Assembly (NCBI GenBank): GCA_028284495.1
Contig: JANQRP010000004.1
Coordinates: 88,459-152,458, forward strand
From: Longimicrobiales bacterium
GTDB lineage: Bacteria; Gemmatimonadota; Gemmatimonadetes; Longimicrobiales; Gaopeijiaceae
Direction of reading: 5' to 3'
Length of the DNA stretch: 64,000 nt
In this document: piece after piece, positions 55,579 through 64,000 of the stretch
Position numbering within the stretch: the first letter of the stretch is position 1
How the letters are laid out: each line of letters begins with the position of its first letter
Program-made: the position numbers and the translations under genes
Notes under the pieces: model-generated
The model's input: the letters and a program-made list of their open reading frames with translations, nothing else
The model's database searches: none
Told to the model about the DNA's origin: nothing

Positions 55579-56496
55579 GTGAACGCCCCGGTCTCGCTCC
55601 GATGGACGATCCTCGTCGATGGGGCCGTACCGGCCGCCGTGAACATGGCCCGCGACGCCGCGCTGACCCATCACGTGTCCGCGGCCGTGTCGGCGGCTCC
55701 GTCGAACGTCGGCGAAGGCGCGCCGGGCTCCCCGGGTGCCATACCGAACGCGCCCGCCATGCCCGCCTTCCTCCGGTTCTACTCGTGGGCCCGGCCGACG
55801 CTGTCGCTCGGCCGCAACGAGCCCGCCCGCCGGAGGTTCGATCCGGAGTGGCTCGCCGCCGAGGGCGTGGACGTGGTGCGGCGTCCCACCGGCGGGCGCG
55901 CGGTGCTGCACGACCGGGAGGTGACCTACGCGGTGGTCGTGCCCGATCGTGCGCTGGGCGGCCCTCGGGAGTCGTACCGCCGGATCCACGCGGCTCTCGC
56001 GGACGGTCTGTCCCGGCTCGGGGCCGACGTCGAGCTGGCGACCGATCGCCCCGCCGTCCCACTCGACGCGGGGCCCTGCTTCGATCGTCCGGCGGGAGGT
56101 GAGGTGATGGCGCTCGGGCGGAAGCTCGTGGGGAGCGCGCAGGCGCGGCTCGGGAAGGCACTCCTGCAGCACGGGTCGGTCCTGCTGCACGACGACCAGG
56201 AGCGGATCGGGCATCTCGCCCGCCCGAACCCGCCGCGGCGAGGCGGGTCGAGCTCCGGCAGGATGCCGCCGACCGGTTCCGGGTCGTCCCGGCCCGTCAC
56301 GCTCGCGGAGCTCGTCGATCCGATACCCTCGACGGCCACGGTGATCGCCCGCGTGGTCAACGCGATGATCGCTTCCCTTCCCGGTCGATGGCCCGACGCG
56401 GTCATGGCGTCCGACGCGTGCGGGGACGGCGTCTTCGGCGGCCTGGATGACACGATCGCGAGGTTCGCGAGTCCCGACTGGACGTGGCGGCGGTAG
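55579..56496 (+). CDS. LipM-like octanoyl/lipoyl transferase
   Basis: A 305-residue BPL_LplA-fold transferase: FLRFYSWARPTLSLGRNE, VDVVRRPTGGRAVLHDREV, then AGPCFDRPAGG with C167, GRKLVGSAQARL and LLQHGSVLL. The cysteine plus the GRK-x-x-GSAQ motif is the pattern of LipM octanoyltransferases, which transfer octanoyl groups to GcvH; LplA-type ligases lack that cysteine. Its place after gcvH-gcvP fits modification of GcvH. It starts at GTG 55579, 55 bp after gcvP. A low-complexity insert (about 215-235) is unusual. Confidence 0.82.
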   Translation: MNAPVSLRWTILVDGAVPAAVNMARDAALTHHVSAAVSAAPSNVGEGAPGSPGAIPNAPAMPAFLRFYSWARPTLSLGRNEPARRRFDPEWLAAEGVDVVRRPTGGRAVLHDREVTYAVVVPDRALGGPRESYRRIHAALADGLSRLGADVELATDRPAVPLDAGPCFDRPAGGEVMALGRKLVGSAQARLGKALLQHGSVLLHDDQERIGHLARPNPPRRGGSSSGRMPPTGSGSSRPVTLAELVDPIPSTATVIARVVNAMIASLPGRWPDAVMASDACGDGVFGGLDDTIARFASPDWTWRR

Positions 56497-56600
56497 CGCG
56501 CAACCGGGCCTCCGCGGCGTCCACCGCAGACTGGCGCGGGGCCCGACCGAGGGCGACATTCGGCGTGGGTAATCAAATGTTTCCCGAGCCTGCGTGGACG

Positions 56601-58346
56601 ATGACGCTCCGACCGCTCTCCCCGGTATCCGTTCTCACGGCCTGCCTTGTCGCGCTGGTGGCATGCGGAGACGCCGGGTCCGACGCCGCCGCCCCCGGGG
56701 CCACCGGTGCCGTGGCGCGCACCGCCGACTTCTGTGGCCCGGCGATGGACGCGGTCGCGGCGTACCAGGCGGAGGTTGCGGGCAGCCCGAACATGCCGGG
56801 GCCGGCGGAGCGATACGGCGGCACGGCCGTCGTGGGCGGGATCGGCGAACTCCAGGGGGGCATGAACTCCCTCGTCTCGGCGCTCCACGAAACGAGCCAG
56901 ACCCAGATCTTCGTCAACCTGATGACGCTGGTGCAGGTGGACGAGAATCTCGAACCGGTTCCGTACCTCGCCGAGTCGTGGGAGGTGTCGGACGACGCCA
57001 CGAGCCTGACCTTCACCCTCCGCGACGACGTCCGGTGGCACGACGGTGAGGCGACGGACGCCGAGGACGTGGCCTTCACCTTCACCCGTGCGAACGACCC
57101 GGAGACCGGCTTCCCGAACGCCGCATTCTTCGACAACTACACCGGGGTCGAGGTGGTCGACGCGCGGACGGTGCGGTTCGGCATGACGCCGCACGCCGAC
57201 TTCATGGATCCCTGGCGGGCCGTGGCGATCATGCCCGAGCACCTGCTCGGGGAGGTGCCGGCGTCCGAGCTCGCCCTCCATCCGTATGGCCTCGAGTGCC
57301 CCGTCGGGAACGGTCCCTTCGTGTTCGCGTCGCACCGCCCGCAGGAGAGCTGGACCTTCACGGCCAATCCGGACTTTCCCGTCGGCCTCGGTGGCCGGCC
57401 GTACGTGGATCGGTACCTCTACCGGGTCGTGCCCGAGCCGACCACGCTTCTCACCGATCTGCTCACGGAGACCCTGGACGTCTACATCAACCCGCCGCCG
57501 AATCAGGCGGCGCAGATCGTGGCGGAGGAGGGCGTGGACCTCCTCGCGTACGAGTGGAGAGGCTTCACGTTCGTGGCGTGGAACTCGCGACGACCGCAGC
57601 TGGCGGACGCCCGCGTCCGCCGGGCGCTCACGCTGGGCACGAACCGGGCCGAGATCGTGGACGCGCTACTGGTCGGGTACGGGCGCGTCGCCAACTCCTC
57701 GGTGCCGCCGTTCCACTGGGCACACGCGTCGTCGCTGGCGGATGTGGACGGCTTCGACCCGAATGAGGCGCGTCGGCTGCTGGACGAGGCGGGGTGGGTC
57801 GATCGTGACGGCGATGGTGTTCGCGAGAACGAGGACGGCGTCCGTCTCTCGATCGAGATGAAGTACAACGAGGGCAACCAGGTGCGGCAGGACGTCGGCG
57901 AGATCATGCAGGCGCAGCTGGGCCAGATCGGCGTCGAACTGCAGCCGACCGTGGTCGAGATTTCGACGCTCATCGAGCAGATGACGACCAGCCGCGACTT
58001 CGATGCGGTGACGATCGGCTGGGTGACCGAGCTCAAGGTGGACGACACCGACCTGTTCTCGAGCAACCGTTCCGAGGAGCCGTGGGCCTTTTCCGGCACG
58101 AACAATCCCGAACTCGATCGCATCCTCGCGACGCTCCAGACCGTCGTCGACCGTGAGGAGGCGCTCCCTCTGTGGCAGGAGTACCAGGAGGTACTCAACG
58201 ACGAGCACCCCTACACGTTCCTGTTCTACCCGCAGCGGCTCGCCGGCGTGAGCGGTCGGATGAACGGCGTGGAGATGGACGTCCGCGGGGACTGGCTCAG
58301 CGCGAAGGACTGGTGGATCGATCCGGCGGAGCGACGCCAGCGTTGA
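56601..58346 (+). CDS. Peptide ABC transporter substrate-binding lipoprotein (DppA/OppA-like)
   Basis: A 581-residue SBP_bac_5 protein with a lipoprotein signal (LVALVAC, lipobox L-V-A-C) and family blocks VPYLAESWEVSDDATSLTF, WHDGEATDAEDVAFTF, NGPFVF, RVRRALTLGTNRAEIVDALL and ARRLLDEAGWVDRDGDGV. It captures peptides or other small solutes for the downstream permeases. ATG 56601 is chosen because it gives a normal signal peptide; ATG 56578 is 23 bp upstream in another possible start. It is the first gene of the dpp-type operon. Confidence 0.87.
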   Translation: MTLRPLSPVSVLTACLVALVACGDAGSDAAAPGATGAVARTADFCGPAMDAVAAYQAEVAGSPNMPGPAERYGGTAVVGGIGELQGGMNSLVSALHETSQTQIFVNLMTLVQVDENLEPVPYLAESWEVSDDATSLTFTLRDDVRWHDGEATDAEDVAFTFTRANDPETGFPNAAFFDNYTGVEVVDARTVRFGMTPHADFMDPWRAVAIMPEHLLGEVPASELALHPYGLECPVGNGPFVFASHRPQESWTFTANPDFPVGLGGRPYVDRYLYRVVPEPTTLLTDLLTETLDVYINPPPNQAAQIVAEEGVDLLAYEWRGFTFVAWNSRRPQLADARVRRALTLGTNRAEIVDALLVGYGRVANSSVPPFHWAHASSLADVDGFDPNEARRLLDEAGWVDRDGDGVRENEDGVRLSIEMKYNEGNQVRQDVGEIMQAQLGQIGVELQPTVVEISTLIEQMTTSRDFDAVTIGWVTELKVDDTDLFSSNRSEEPWAFSGTNNPELDRILATLQTVVDREEALPLWQEYQEVLNDEHPYTFLFYPQRLAGVSGRMNGVEMDVRGDWLSAKDWWIDPAERRQR

Positions 58347-58362
58347 GCGTGGAGCGGGAGGC

Positions 58363-59349
58363 GTGACCCGCTACCTGCTCCGGCGGCTGCTCGGGGCGAT
58401 TCCGCTCGTCCTCGGAGTCGCGACGGTGGTCTTCTTCGTGATCCAGCTCGCCCCGGGGGACCCCGCCAACCTGGTGCTCTCGCCAGGAATGGACGAGGCG
58501 GTCATCGAGCAGACCCGCGAGAATCTGGGCCTCAACGACCCACTCCCCGTGCAGTACGTGAAGTGGCTCGGATCGCTGGCGCAGGGAGATCTGGGGTACT
58601 CGCTCAACCAGCGCCGCCCCGTGGCCGCCGTCATCGGCGACGCACTGCCCAACACGCTGCTGCTCTCGGCACTCGCGCTCGGGATCGCCTTCCTGGTCGG
58701 GATTGGCGTCGGTGTTGTCCAGGCGGTGCGCCCGTACTCCGTGCCCGACTCCGTGTTGAGCGTCGTCGCGCTGTTCTTCTACTCGATGCCGTCGTTCTGG
58801 CTGGCGCTCATGCTGATCCTCGTGTTCAGCTATCTCGCCCGGAACGTCTGGGAGCTCCCGATCTGGTTTCCGTCGTCGGGGATCCGGTCCTCCGACTTCG
58901 ACCTGATGTCGCCCGGTGAACAGCTCGTCGATCGCGTCCGGCACATGGTCCTGCCCGTCACGGCGCTCTGGCTCGTGCTGGCGGCCGGCGTGGCCCGATA
59001 CACCCGGGGGTCACTCCTCGAGGTGGTCGGCCAGGACTACGTCCGGACCGCCCGCGCGAAGGGTCTGCCCGAACGAACCGTCATCCTGAAGCACGCCCTG
59101 AGAAACGCGCTGATCCCGGTGGTGACGCTGCTCGGGCTCTACCTGCCGGTACTCTTCAGCGGGACCGTCTTCATCGAGACCATCTTCGCGTGGCCGGGCA
59201 TGGGGAAGACGATCTTCGACGCGATCGGCGCGCGCGACTACCCGGTGGTCATGGCGTCGAGTCTGATCTTCGCCGGCATGGTGGTGGTCGGGAACCTCAT
59301 CGCGGACCTGCTCTACGCGCTCGTGGATCCGAGGATCCGCTATGAGTGA
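58363..59349 (+). CDS. Peptide ABC transporter permease (DppB-like)
   Basis: A 328-residue inner-membrane permease. LLRRLLGAIPLVLGVATVVFFVIQLAPGDP is the classical DppB/OppB N-terminus (read over 3-32), and the EAA loop is DYVRTARAKGLPERTVILKHALRNALIPV. It has six helices and overlaps dppC by 8 nt. It starts at GTG 58363, 16 bp after the binding-protein stop. Confidence 0.9.
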   Translation: MTRYLLRRLLGAIPLVLGVATVVFFVIQLAPGDPANLVLSPGMDEAVIEQTRENLGLNDPLPVQYVKWLGSLAQGDLGYSLNQRRPVAAVIGDALPNTLLLSALALGIAFLVGIGVGVVQAVRPYSVPDSVLSVVALFFYSMPSFWLALMLILVFSYLARNVWELPIWFPSSGIRSSDFDLMSPGEQLVDRVRHMVLPVTALWLVLAAGVARYTRGSLLEVVGQDYVRTARAKGLPERTVILKHALRNALIPVVTLLGLYLPVLFSGTVFIETIFAWPGMGKTIFDAIGARDYPVVMASSLIFAGMVVVGNLIADLLYALVDPRIRYE

Positions 59350-60466
59350 GGCCGCGCTGACCCGGACGAGCCGGTCACCGCTGTGGTGGCTTCCTGGCGG
59401 AGCGCTCCTGCGGGTGGGCCGCTGGCACCTGGGCGTGCCGGTGCTGACCACGTGGGTTTTCGCCGTCCTCCTGGTCGTGGTCCGGGCGCGGCGGATTCCC
59501 GACGTGTGGTTCGCCGGCGTGGACGGGAAACTCGCGGTGCTCACGCTCGGGCTGACGGTCGGAGGGCTTCTCGTGTGGGCGTGGAGCGACCCGTCGGGCC
59601 GCCGGTCCCTTCTGGATCGCCGGTGGCACCCCGCCGCGAGGTCCTTTCAGCGGAACCACATGGCCGTCGTAGGAGCTTGGATCGTCTTCGCCGCCTACCT
59701 GCTGGCCGTTCTCGCGCCACTCCTCGCGCCCTACGGACCGAACGTGCAGGGCGACCTGCTGCAGGTCCGCCTCCTGGCCCCCTCGGGGTCGCACCCGCTG
59801 GGTACCGACCACCTCGCGCGGGACGTCCTGTCCCGGCTTCTCTACGGCGCACGGGTATCGCTCTCGATCGGGTTCATCGCGGTCGCGATCAGCGCGAGTC
59901 TTGGGACGGTCGTGGGTGCGGTCGCGGGGTACTTCGGCGGGTGGGTCGACTCCGTACTGATGCGGACCGTGGACGTGGTCATCTCGTTTCCCCGACTCAT
60001 CCTCCTCATCACGATCATCGCGGTGTTCGAGCCCTCGATCTTTCTGATCGTGGCGGTACTCGGGTTGACCCAGTGGCCCGGAACGGCCCGACTCGTCCGA
60101 GGCGAGGTGCTCAGCCTGCGGGAACGCGAGTTCATTCAGGCCGCCGAAGCCCTGGGCTTCGCGCGCGCGCGGATTCTCGCGCGACACCTGATCCCGAACG
60201 CGCTGGTGCCGGTGATCGTCGCCGCGACCCTCGGGATCGGAAACACCATCGTGCTCGAGGCGGGCCTGTCGTTCCTCGGGCTCGGCGTGCAGCCGCCCAC
60301 TCCGTCCTGGGGCACCATGGTCGCCGACGGCCGGAACTACCTGCTCACCGGCGAGTGGTGGCTTTCGACCTTTCCCGGCCTCGCGATCGTCCTCGTCGTG
60401 GTCGCGTTCAACCTGATGGGCGACGGCCTCCGCGACGCCCTCGATCCTCGCATGAGAAAGGGATGA
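59342..60466 (+). CDS. Peptide ABC transporter permease (DppC-like)
   Basis: A 374-residue permease with an unusually long N-terminal region: two extra helices (about 32-52 and 60-80) precede the typical DppC start RSFQRNHMAVVGAWIVFAAYL. The external loop has SGSHPLGTDHLARDVLSRLLYGAR, and the EAA loop is EFIQAAEALGFARARILARHLIPN. It ends overlapping the ATPase start by 4 nt (ATGA). Confidence 0.9.
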   Translation: MSEAALTRTSRSPLWWLPGGALLRVGRWHLGVPVLTTWVFAVLLVVVRARRIPDVWFAGVDGKLAVLTLGLTVGGLLVWAWSDPSGRRSLLDRRWHPAARSFQRNHMAVVGAWIVFAAYLLAVLAPLLAPYGPNVQGDLLQVRLLAPSGSHPLGTDHLARDVLSRLLYGARVSLSIGFIAVAISASLGTVVGAVAGYFGGWVDSVLMRTVDVVISFPRLILLITIIAVFEPSIFLIVAVLGLTQWPGTARLVRGEVLSLREREFIQAAEALGFARARILARHLIPNALVPVIVAATLGIGNTIVLEAGLSFLGLGVQPPTPSWGTMVADGRNYLLTGEWWLSTFPGLAIVLVVVAFNLMGDGLRDALDPRMRKG

Positions 60467-61551
60467 GCGCGGGGGGCGGATCCGGCGACCCCGGCGGCGG
60501 GCATCCCGTGCTCGAGATCGAGAACCTCCGCACACGGTTCGACCTCGAGGTGGGAACCGTCCGGCCCGTGGACGGGGTGAGCTTCTCGCTCTCCCGGGGC
60601 GAGACCGTGGGCCTGGTCGGAGAGTCCGGCGCCGGAAAGTCGATGACCGCGCTGTCGGTTCTGGGCCTCGTGCCCCCGCCGGGCCGACTCGAGGAGGGGA
60701 GTCGGATCCGCTACACCCCGTCCGGCGGAGGGGAGGCCACCGAGCTCGTGGGAGCGGGGAAGGTCACGATGAGGAAGCTCCGCGGCGACCGCGTAGCCAT
60801 GGTCTTCCAGGAGCCGATGACGTCGCTGAACCCGGTGCAGCGCGTGGGCGCGCAGATCGACGAGGCGCTCCGCCTGCACCGCGGGCTGGGCGGGGCCGAG
60901 GCGCGCAGCCGCTCCATCGGCCTCCTGGGCGAGGTCGGCGTCCCGGAGCCCGCGGCCCGCTATCGTGCCTACCCGCACGAGCTGTCGGGCGGGATGCGTC
61001 AGCGCGTCATGATCGCGATGGCGCTGGCCTGCGAACCGGACGTGCTCATCGCCGACGAGCCGACCACGGCCCTCGACGTGACGATCCAGGCTCAGATCCT
61101 GGACCTGCTGGACGACCTCCAGCGTCGGCACGGCATGGCCATCCTTCTCGTCACGCACGATCTCGCCGTCGTGTCCGAGGTGTGCGATCGCGTGCTGGTC
61201 ATGTACGGGGGACGGCTCGTCGAGTCGGGGTCGGTGTCCGAGGTGTTCGCGAATCCACTCCATCCCTACACGCGCGGGCTGATGGACTCCCTGCCGACCG
61301 GTGATGGACGACCGCTGCGGCCGATCGAGGGTCGGGTGCCTGCGGCCGGGGAGTGGCCGGAGGGCTGCCGGTTCGTGCCGCGATGCCGCTGGGCGGTCGA
61401 CCGATGCGGGGAGGCGCAGGACCTCGTGGTGATCGGAGGTGAGCACGGGGAGGGGTCGACCGGGCGGGGCGGCGGCAGCTCGGTCGGCAGGCGTTCGACA
61501 CGGTGCGGTCGGGTCGCCCGGGGCGAGATCGAACTGGAGGGACGGACGTGA
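60463..61551 (+). CDS. Peptide ABC transporter ATP-binding protein (DppD/OppD-like)
   Basis: A 362-residue ABC ATPase: Walker [10 protein letters not shown]-loop [12 protein letters not shown], signature LSGGMRQRV, Walker [13 protein letters not shown] and H-loop LVTHDL. The OppD-type C-terminus has [14 protein letters not shown], cysteines that bind an Fe-S cluster in related proteins. The last ~40 residues are Gly/Arg-rich and atypical. It overlaps the next ATPase gene by 4 nt (GTGA). Confidence 0.9.
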   Translation: MSAGGGSGDPGGGHPVLEIENLRTRFDLEVGTVRPVDGVSFSLSRGETVGLVGESGAGKSMTALSVLGLVPPPGRLEEGSRIRYTPSGGGEATELVGAGKVTMRKLRGDRVAMVFQEPMTSLNPVQRVGAQIDEALRLHRGLGGAEARSRSIGLLGEVGVPEPAARYRAYPHELSGGMRQRVMIAMALACEPDVLIADEPTTALDVTIQAQILDLLDDLQRRHGMAILLVTHDLAVVSEVCDRVLVMYGGRLVESGSVSEVFANPLHPYTRGLMDSLPTGDGRPLRPIEGRVPAAGEWPEGCRFVPRCRWAVDRCGEAQDLVVIGGEHGEGSTGRGGGSSVGRRSTRCGRVARGEIELEGRT

Positions 61552-62552
61552 GCGCCGCGACCCCCCTTCTCACCGTGCGCGGGCTGGTCACGACGTTTCC
61601 TGCGCCCGGAAGGGGGAAGCGGACGGTGCACGCCGTCAACGGCGTCGACTTCGAGGTGCGCCGTGGGGAGACGTTGGCACTGGTGGGAGAATCCGGATCC
61701 GGAAAGTCCACCACGGGTCGATCGATCCTTCGCCTGGTGGAGCCGGCCGAAGGACAGGTGATGTTCGACGGGATCGACCTGAGGGCGATGAGCGCCGATC
61801 AGCTCCGGGCCTTTCGTCGGCGTGCGCAGTTCGTGTTCCAGGACCCGTTCAGCGCCCTCAACCCGCGGCTTACGGTCCGCAGCATGCTGGACGAGGTCCT
61901 CCGCGTGCACGGCCTCGGCGGAGATGCGGCCGGACGTCAACGCCGCATCGAGGACCTCCTCGAGCGGGTCGGGATGGACCCCTCGGTCGCGGCCCGGTAC
62001 CCGCACGAGTTCAGCGGCGGGCAGCGTCAGCGGCTCGGGATCGCCCGGGCGCTCGCGGTCGAGCCCGAGCTGCTCGTACTCGACGAGCCCGTGTCCGCCC
62101 TCGACGTGTCGATCCAGGCTCAGATCGTGAACCTGCTGACGCGCCTGCAGCAGGACGAGGGACTCACCTACCTCTTCATCGCGCACGACCTCGCGCTGGT
62201 CGAGCACCTGAGTGACAGGGTGGCGGTCATGTACCTCGGGCGCATCGTGGAGACCGGACCGACGCGAGGGATATTCGCGAGGCCGCTCCATCCCTATACA
62301 CGTGCGCTGCTGGCCGCCGTGCCGGGCCGCCGCCCGGTGGACTCGGAGGGGCGAGACCTGGAGCGGGTCCGGGCCGAGGGAGAGATCCCGAGTCCGATCG
62401 ACCTTCCCCCGGGCTGCGTCTTCCACAGTCGGTGCCCGCACCCCCACCGCGACGACGCATGTACGCGCCAGCTCCCGGCCTCCACAGCTCGCCCGGACGG
62501 AGGGTTTTTCGACTGTGTAAAGGTGTCTTCCGGCGGAGGAATGCAGGGTTGA
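61548..62552 (+). CDS. Peptide ABC transporter ATP-binding protein (DppF/OppF-like)
   Basis: A 334-residue ABC ATPase: Walker A GESGSGKSTT, Q-loop FVFQDPFSALNPRLTV, signature FSGGQRQRLGIARAL, Walker B LLVLDEPVSALD and H-loop FIAHDL. The C-terminal CVFHSRCPHPHRDDAC cysteines are typical of OppF. It starts at GTG 61548. Its stop codon overlaps the -35 box of the next gene's promoter. Confidence 0.9.
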   Translation: MSAATPLLTVRGLVTTFPAPGRGKRTVHAVNGVDFEVRRGETLALVGESGSGKSTTGRSILRLVEPAEGQVMFDGIDLRAMSADQLRAFRRRAQFVFQDPFSALNPRLTVRSMLDEVLRVHGLGGDAAGRQRRIEDLLERVGMDPSVAARYPHEFSGGQRQRLGIARALAVEPELLVLDEPVSALDVSIQAQIVNLLTRLQQDEGLTYLFIAHDLALVEHLSDRVAVMYLGRIVETGPTRGIFARPLHPYTRALLAAVPGRRPVDSEGRDLERVRAEGEIPSPIDLPPGCVFHSRCPHPHRDDACTRQLPASTARPDGGFFDCVKVSSGGGMQG

Positions 62553-62578
62553 CACTGTCGGTGGACCCCTGCAATAAT
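62549..62578 (+). promoter_or_regulatory. Strong sigma-70-type promoter for the ExbB/TolQ-like gene
   Basis: A perfect -35 TTGACA (62549-62554) and near-perfect -10 AATAAT (62573-62578, 5 of 6) with 18-bp spacing. The -35 overlaps the TGA stop of the upstream ATPase. Expected start near 62585. Confidence 0.7.
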
Positions 62579-62584
62579 CCGCCT

Positions 62585-62604
62585 CTCCCCATTTTGGGGG
62601 GTTT
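62585..62604 (+). terminator. Short hairpin in leader of the ExbB-like gene (terminator or attenuator)
   Basis: CTCCCC (62585-62590), loop ATTTT and GGGGGG (62596-62601), followed by TTT. It may end the dpp-type transcript, but it also sits at the very start of the transcript from the promoter at 62549-62578, so it could be an attenuator. Confidence 0.3.
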
Positions 62605-62670
62605 CGCCGATGTCGAGCGGTACCGTGGTACCGCGCACCTCACGAACTGCAACCGCTGCTGGAGGTCCTT

Positions 62671-63366
62671 TTGACCGCCGTCATGCACATCTACGGAGCT
62701 CTGCTCCAGGTACCTGGACTGGATGCTCCGGATCTCACGCTCTCCGAGAACATCGAGCAGATCTGGGCGGACACCGGCTTCATGAAGTGGCCGCTCTCCG
62801 CCTGCCTGATTCTCGGCCTGATCGTGATCGCGTGGAAGTTCGTGGATCTGCAGGGGAAGGCCGGAAAGACCCGCAAGGTGCTCCGCGACGTCGACGAGCT
62901 CCTCAACGAGCGCCGCATCCGCGAGGCGCTCGAGCTGACGCGTGACTCGAACGCGCCGGCCGCCAAGATCCTCTACGCCGGTCTCGAGCGTCACGACGAG
63001 GGCACCGAGCGCGTGATGAAGGCGATCGAGAACCAGGGCCTGATCGAGCTCAGCCGGCTCGAGTCCGGACTCGTCGTCCTGGCTACCCTGACGAACATCG
63101 CTCCGCTGCTCGGCTTCCTCGGAACCGTCATCGGAATGATTCAGGCCTTCCAGGCGATCGAAGTCGCGGGTGAGGTCGAGGCGACGCTGGTCGCCGGCGG
63201 AATCAAGGTCGCGCTGCTCACGACGGCCGCCGGGCTCGTCATCGCGATTCCGGTGTCGATCGGGCACAACTACTTCGTGTCGCGCATCGATTCGCTGGTC
63301 ATCGACATGGAGGAGTCGGCGCAGAAGATGATCGACGCCCTCCACAACATGGGGACCGCCGCCTAG
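62671..63366 (+). CDS. exbB: MotA/TolQ/ExbB-family proton-channel protein
   Basis: A 231-residue membrane protein with three helices: MKWPLSACLILGLIVIAW, LESGLVVLATLTNIAPLLGFLGTVIGMIQAF and GGIKVALLTTAAGLVIAIPVSI, the last two being the conserved ExbB/TolQ channel region. It powers outer-membrane transport or envelope constriction using the proton gradient with an ExbD/TolR partner not seen here. A TTG start at 62671 is preferred because GGAGG (62661-62665) is spaced correctly for it; ATG 62683 is further away. Confidence 0.87.
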   Translation: MTAVMHIYGALLQVPGLDAPDLTLSENIEQIWADTGFMKWPLSACLILGLIVIAWKFVDLQGKAGKTRKVLRDVDELLNERRIREALELTRDSNAPAAKILYAGLERHDEGTERVMKAIENQGLIELSRLESGLVVLATLTNIAPLLGFLGTVIGMIQAFQAIEVAGEVEATLVAGGIKVALLTTAAGLVIAIPVSIGHNYFVSRIDSLVIDMEESAQKMIDALHNMGTAA

Positions 63367-63423
63367 CAGGCGATGGAAGGCGGGCGACCGCGGACACGGT
63401 CGCCGAGCCTGTGAATCGGTCCT

Positions 63424-63458
63424 GAAGGGGCCGCCCGGGAGTTCCGGGCGGCCCCTTC
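63424..63458 (+). terminator. Strong hairpin after the ExbB-like gene
   Basis: A perfect 15-bp stem (GAAGGGGCCGCCCGG with CCGGGCGGCCCCTTC) around the loop GAGTT, 57 bp after the stop. The 3' arm ends in CTTC but no long T tract follows. It may be an intrinsic terminator acting in both directions. Confidence 0.6.
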
Positions 63459-63566
63459 TCCGTATCGGGAGAAGGGACTGGCAATCGAGGGCCGGAAACG
63501 TTTGTTTGTGAGCAGGCGACGACTCCAGCCGAGTCCTCGAACCCCAACCCGCGCACGCCTCCGCAC

Positions 63567-64000
63567 ATGCCTCGCCTCCCCGTCCTGGTCCCGCTCTCTC
63601 TCGTTTCGGCACTGACGCTCGGCGGCTTCGCCCACCTCCCGGGGACCCCCACGACACGGGGCGACGACGGCCCGGCGGCCGCCCATGGCGTCGCGGCGTC
63701 CGCGGTGCCGGACAGTGCGATCGAGGAGTACGAGGCGGGTCGGTTCTGGCACGCTGCGAGGATCCTCGAGGCGGAGCCGGAGCTCGACGCCGAGGGCCGT
63801 CTCTGGCTCGCCCGGGCCCACGCGGGCTATCGCCACTGGGACGGCGTGCTCGCCGCCCTGGAGGGAATCACGCCGGAGGCGGCCGCGGTGTTCGGTACGC
63901 CCGCCGGCGAGCTCTGGTCGCTGGGGGCGGTGGCGCTCGGCGAGGCGGGCCGGGACGCGGGTGCCGATGCGGCGTGGGCCCGGGCGGTCGAACTGGGACT
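63567..64000 (+). CDS. Exported TPR-like protein, truncated by window end
   Basis: The first 144 codons of a secreted protein: a signal peptide (VLVPLSLVSALTLGGFAHL, about 5-23), a linker, then helical TPR-like repeats (SAIEEYEAGRFWHAARILE, AEGRLWLARAHAGYRHWDGV, ELWSLGAVALGEAG). Lytic transglycosylases and some lipoprotein-assembly factors have this kind of N-terminus, but the catalytic part lies outside the window, so the function is open. Confidence 0.7.
   Translation, partial: MPRLPVLVPLSLVSALTLGGFAHLPGTPTTRGDDGPAAAHGVAASAVPDSAIEEYEAGRFWHAARILEAEPELDAEGRLWLARAHAGYRHWDGVLAALEGITPEAAAVFGTPAGELWSLGAVALGEAGRDAGADAAWARAVELG

Overview
The window is a high-GC bacterial chromosome segment with dense gene packing, many GTG starts and many 4-nt ATGA/GTGA gene overlaps. 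Three large ADOP-type (MacB/FtsX-like) permeases, an alternative complex III operon, and a set of envelope lipoproteins and amidohydrolases together suggest Gemmatimonadota or a close Acidobacteria-like lineage. This is inference from gene content; there is no rRNA or tRNA gene here to confirm it. I found no CRISPR array, insertion sequence, phage gene or tRNA.

Layout. 1-1.3 kb: ArsR-like regulator, SRPBCC protein and a small membrane protein. 1.3-3.5 kb: a GntR regulator divergent from a DUF4932-type metalloprotease lipoprotein, separated by a very AT-rich 38-bp spacer. 3.7-15.3 kb: three ADOP permeases around a LytTR response regulator/LytS-like kinase pair, plus a beta-propeller protein and a SnoaL-like protein. 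15.3-16.2 kb: gene debris, including a DUF5694 gene with an internal deletion. 16.1-20.7 kb: an HEASH metalloprotease-like lipoprotein, selD, a SirB1-type protein and a YgfZ-type protein. 20.7-24.4 kb: a YpdA-like flavoprotein and two lipoproteins on the minus strand. 24.4-30.4 kb: a divergent Nramp-family transporter, a D-aminoacylase-like hydrolase, and a LuxE/LuxC pair without luciferase genes. 30.4-33 kb: an AbrB-type regulator and a NatAB-like exporter. 33-37.5 kb: a minus-strand moxR / DUF58 / transglutaminase operon. 37.6-45.4 kb: alternative complex III (actABCDEF), with a promoter in front and a strong terminator behind. 45.5-47.4 kb: META lipoprotein and amidohydrolase. 47.4-52 kb (minus): hisN, an RNA methyltransferase, an MFS exporter, tatA and an acyl-CoA dehydrogenase. 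52.2-56.5 kb: gcvH, full-length gcvP and a LipM-like octanoyl/lipoyl transferase. 56.6-62.5 kb: a complete Dpp/Opp-type peptide ABC transporter. 62.5 kb to the end: an ExbB/TolQ-type channel protein and a truncated TPR-like exported protein.

The most notable observation is that selD is itself a selenoprotein gene. Its conserved catalytic position is an in-frame TGA, followed directly by a good SECIS-like hairpin, and an ordinary start-to-stop reading loses the first 28 residues. Further points of interest are the LuxE-LuxC fatty-acid reductase pair, the Nramp homologue lacking the canonical metal-site residues, the DUF5694 deletion allele, and the pairing of ADOP permeases with a LytTR two-component system.
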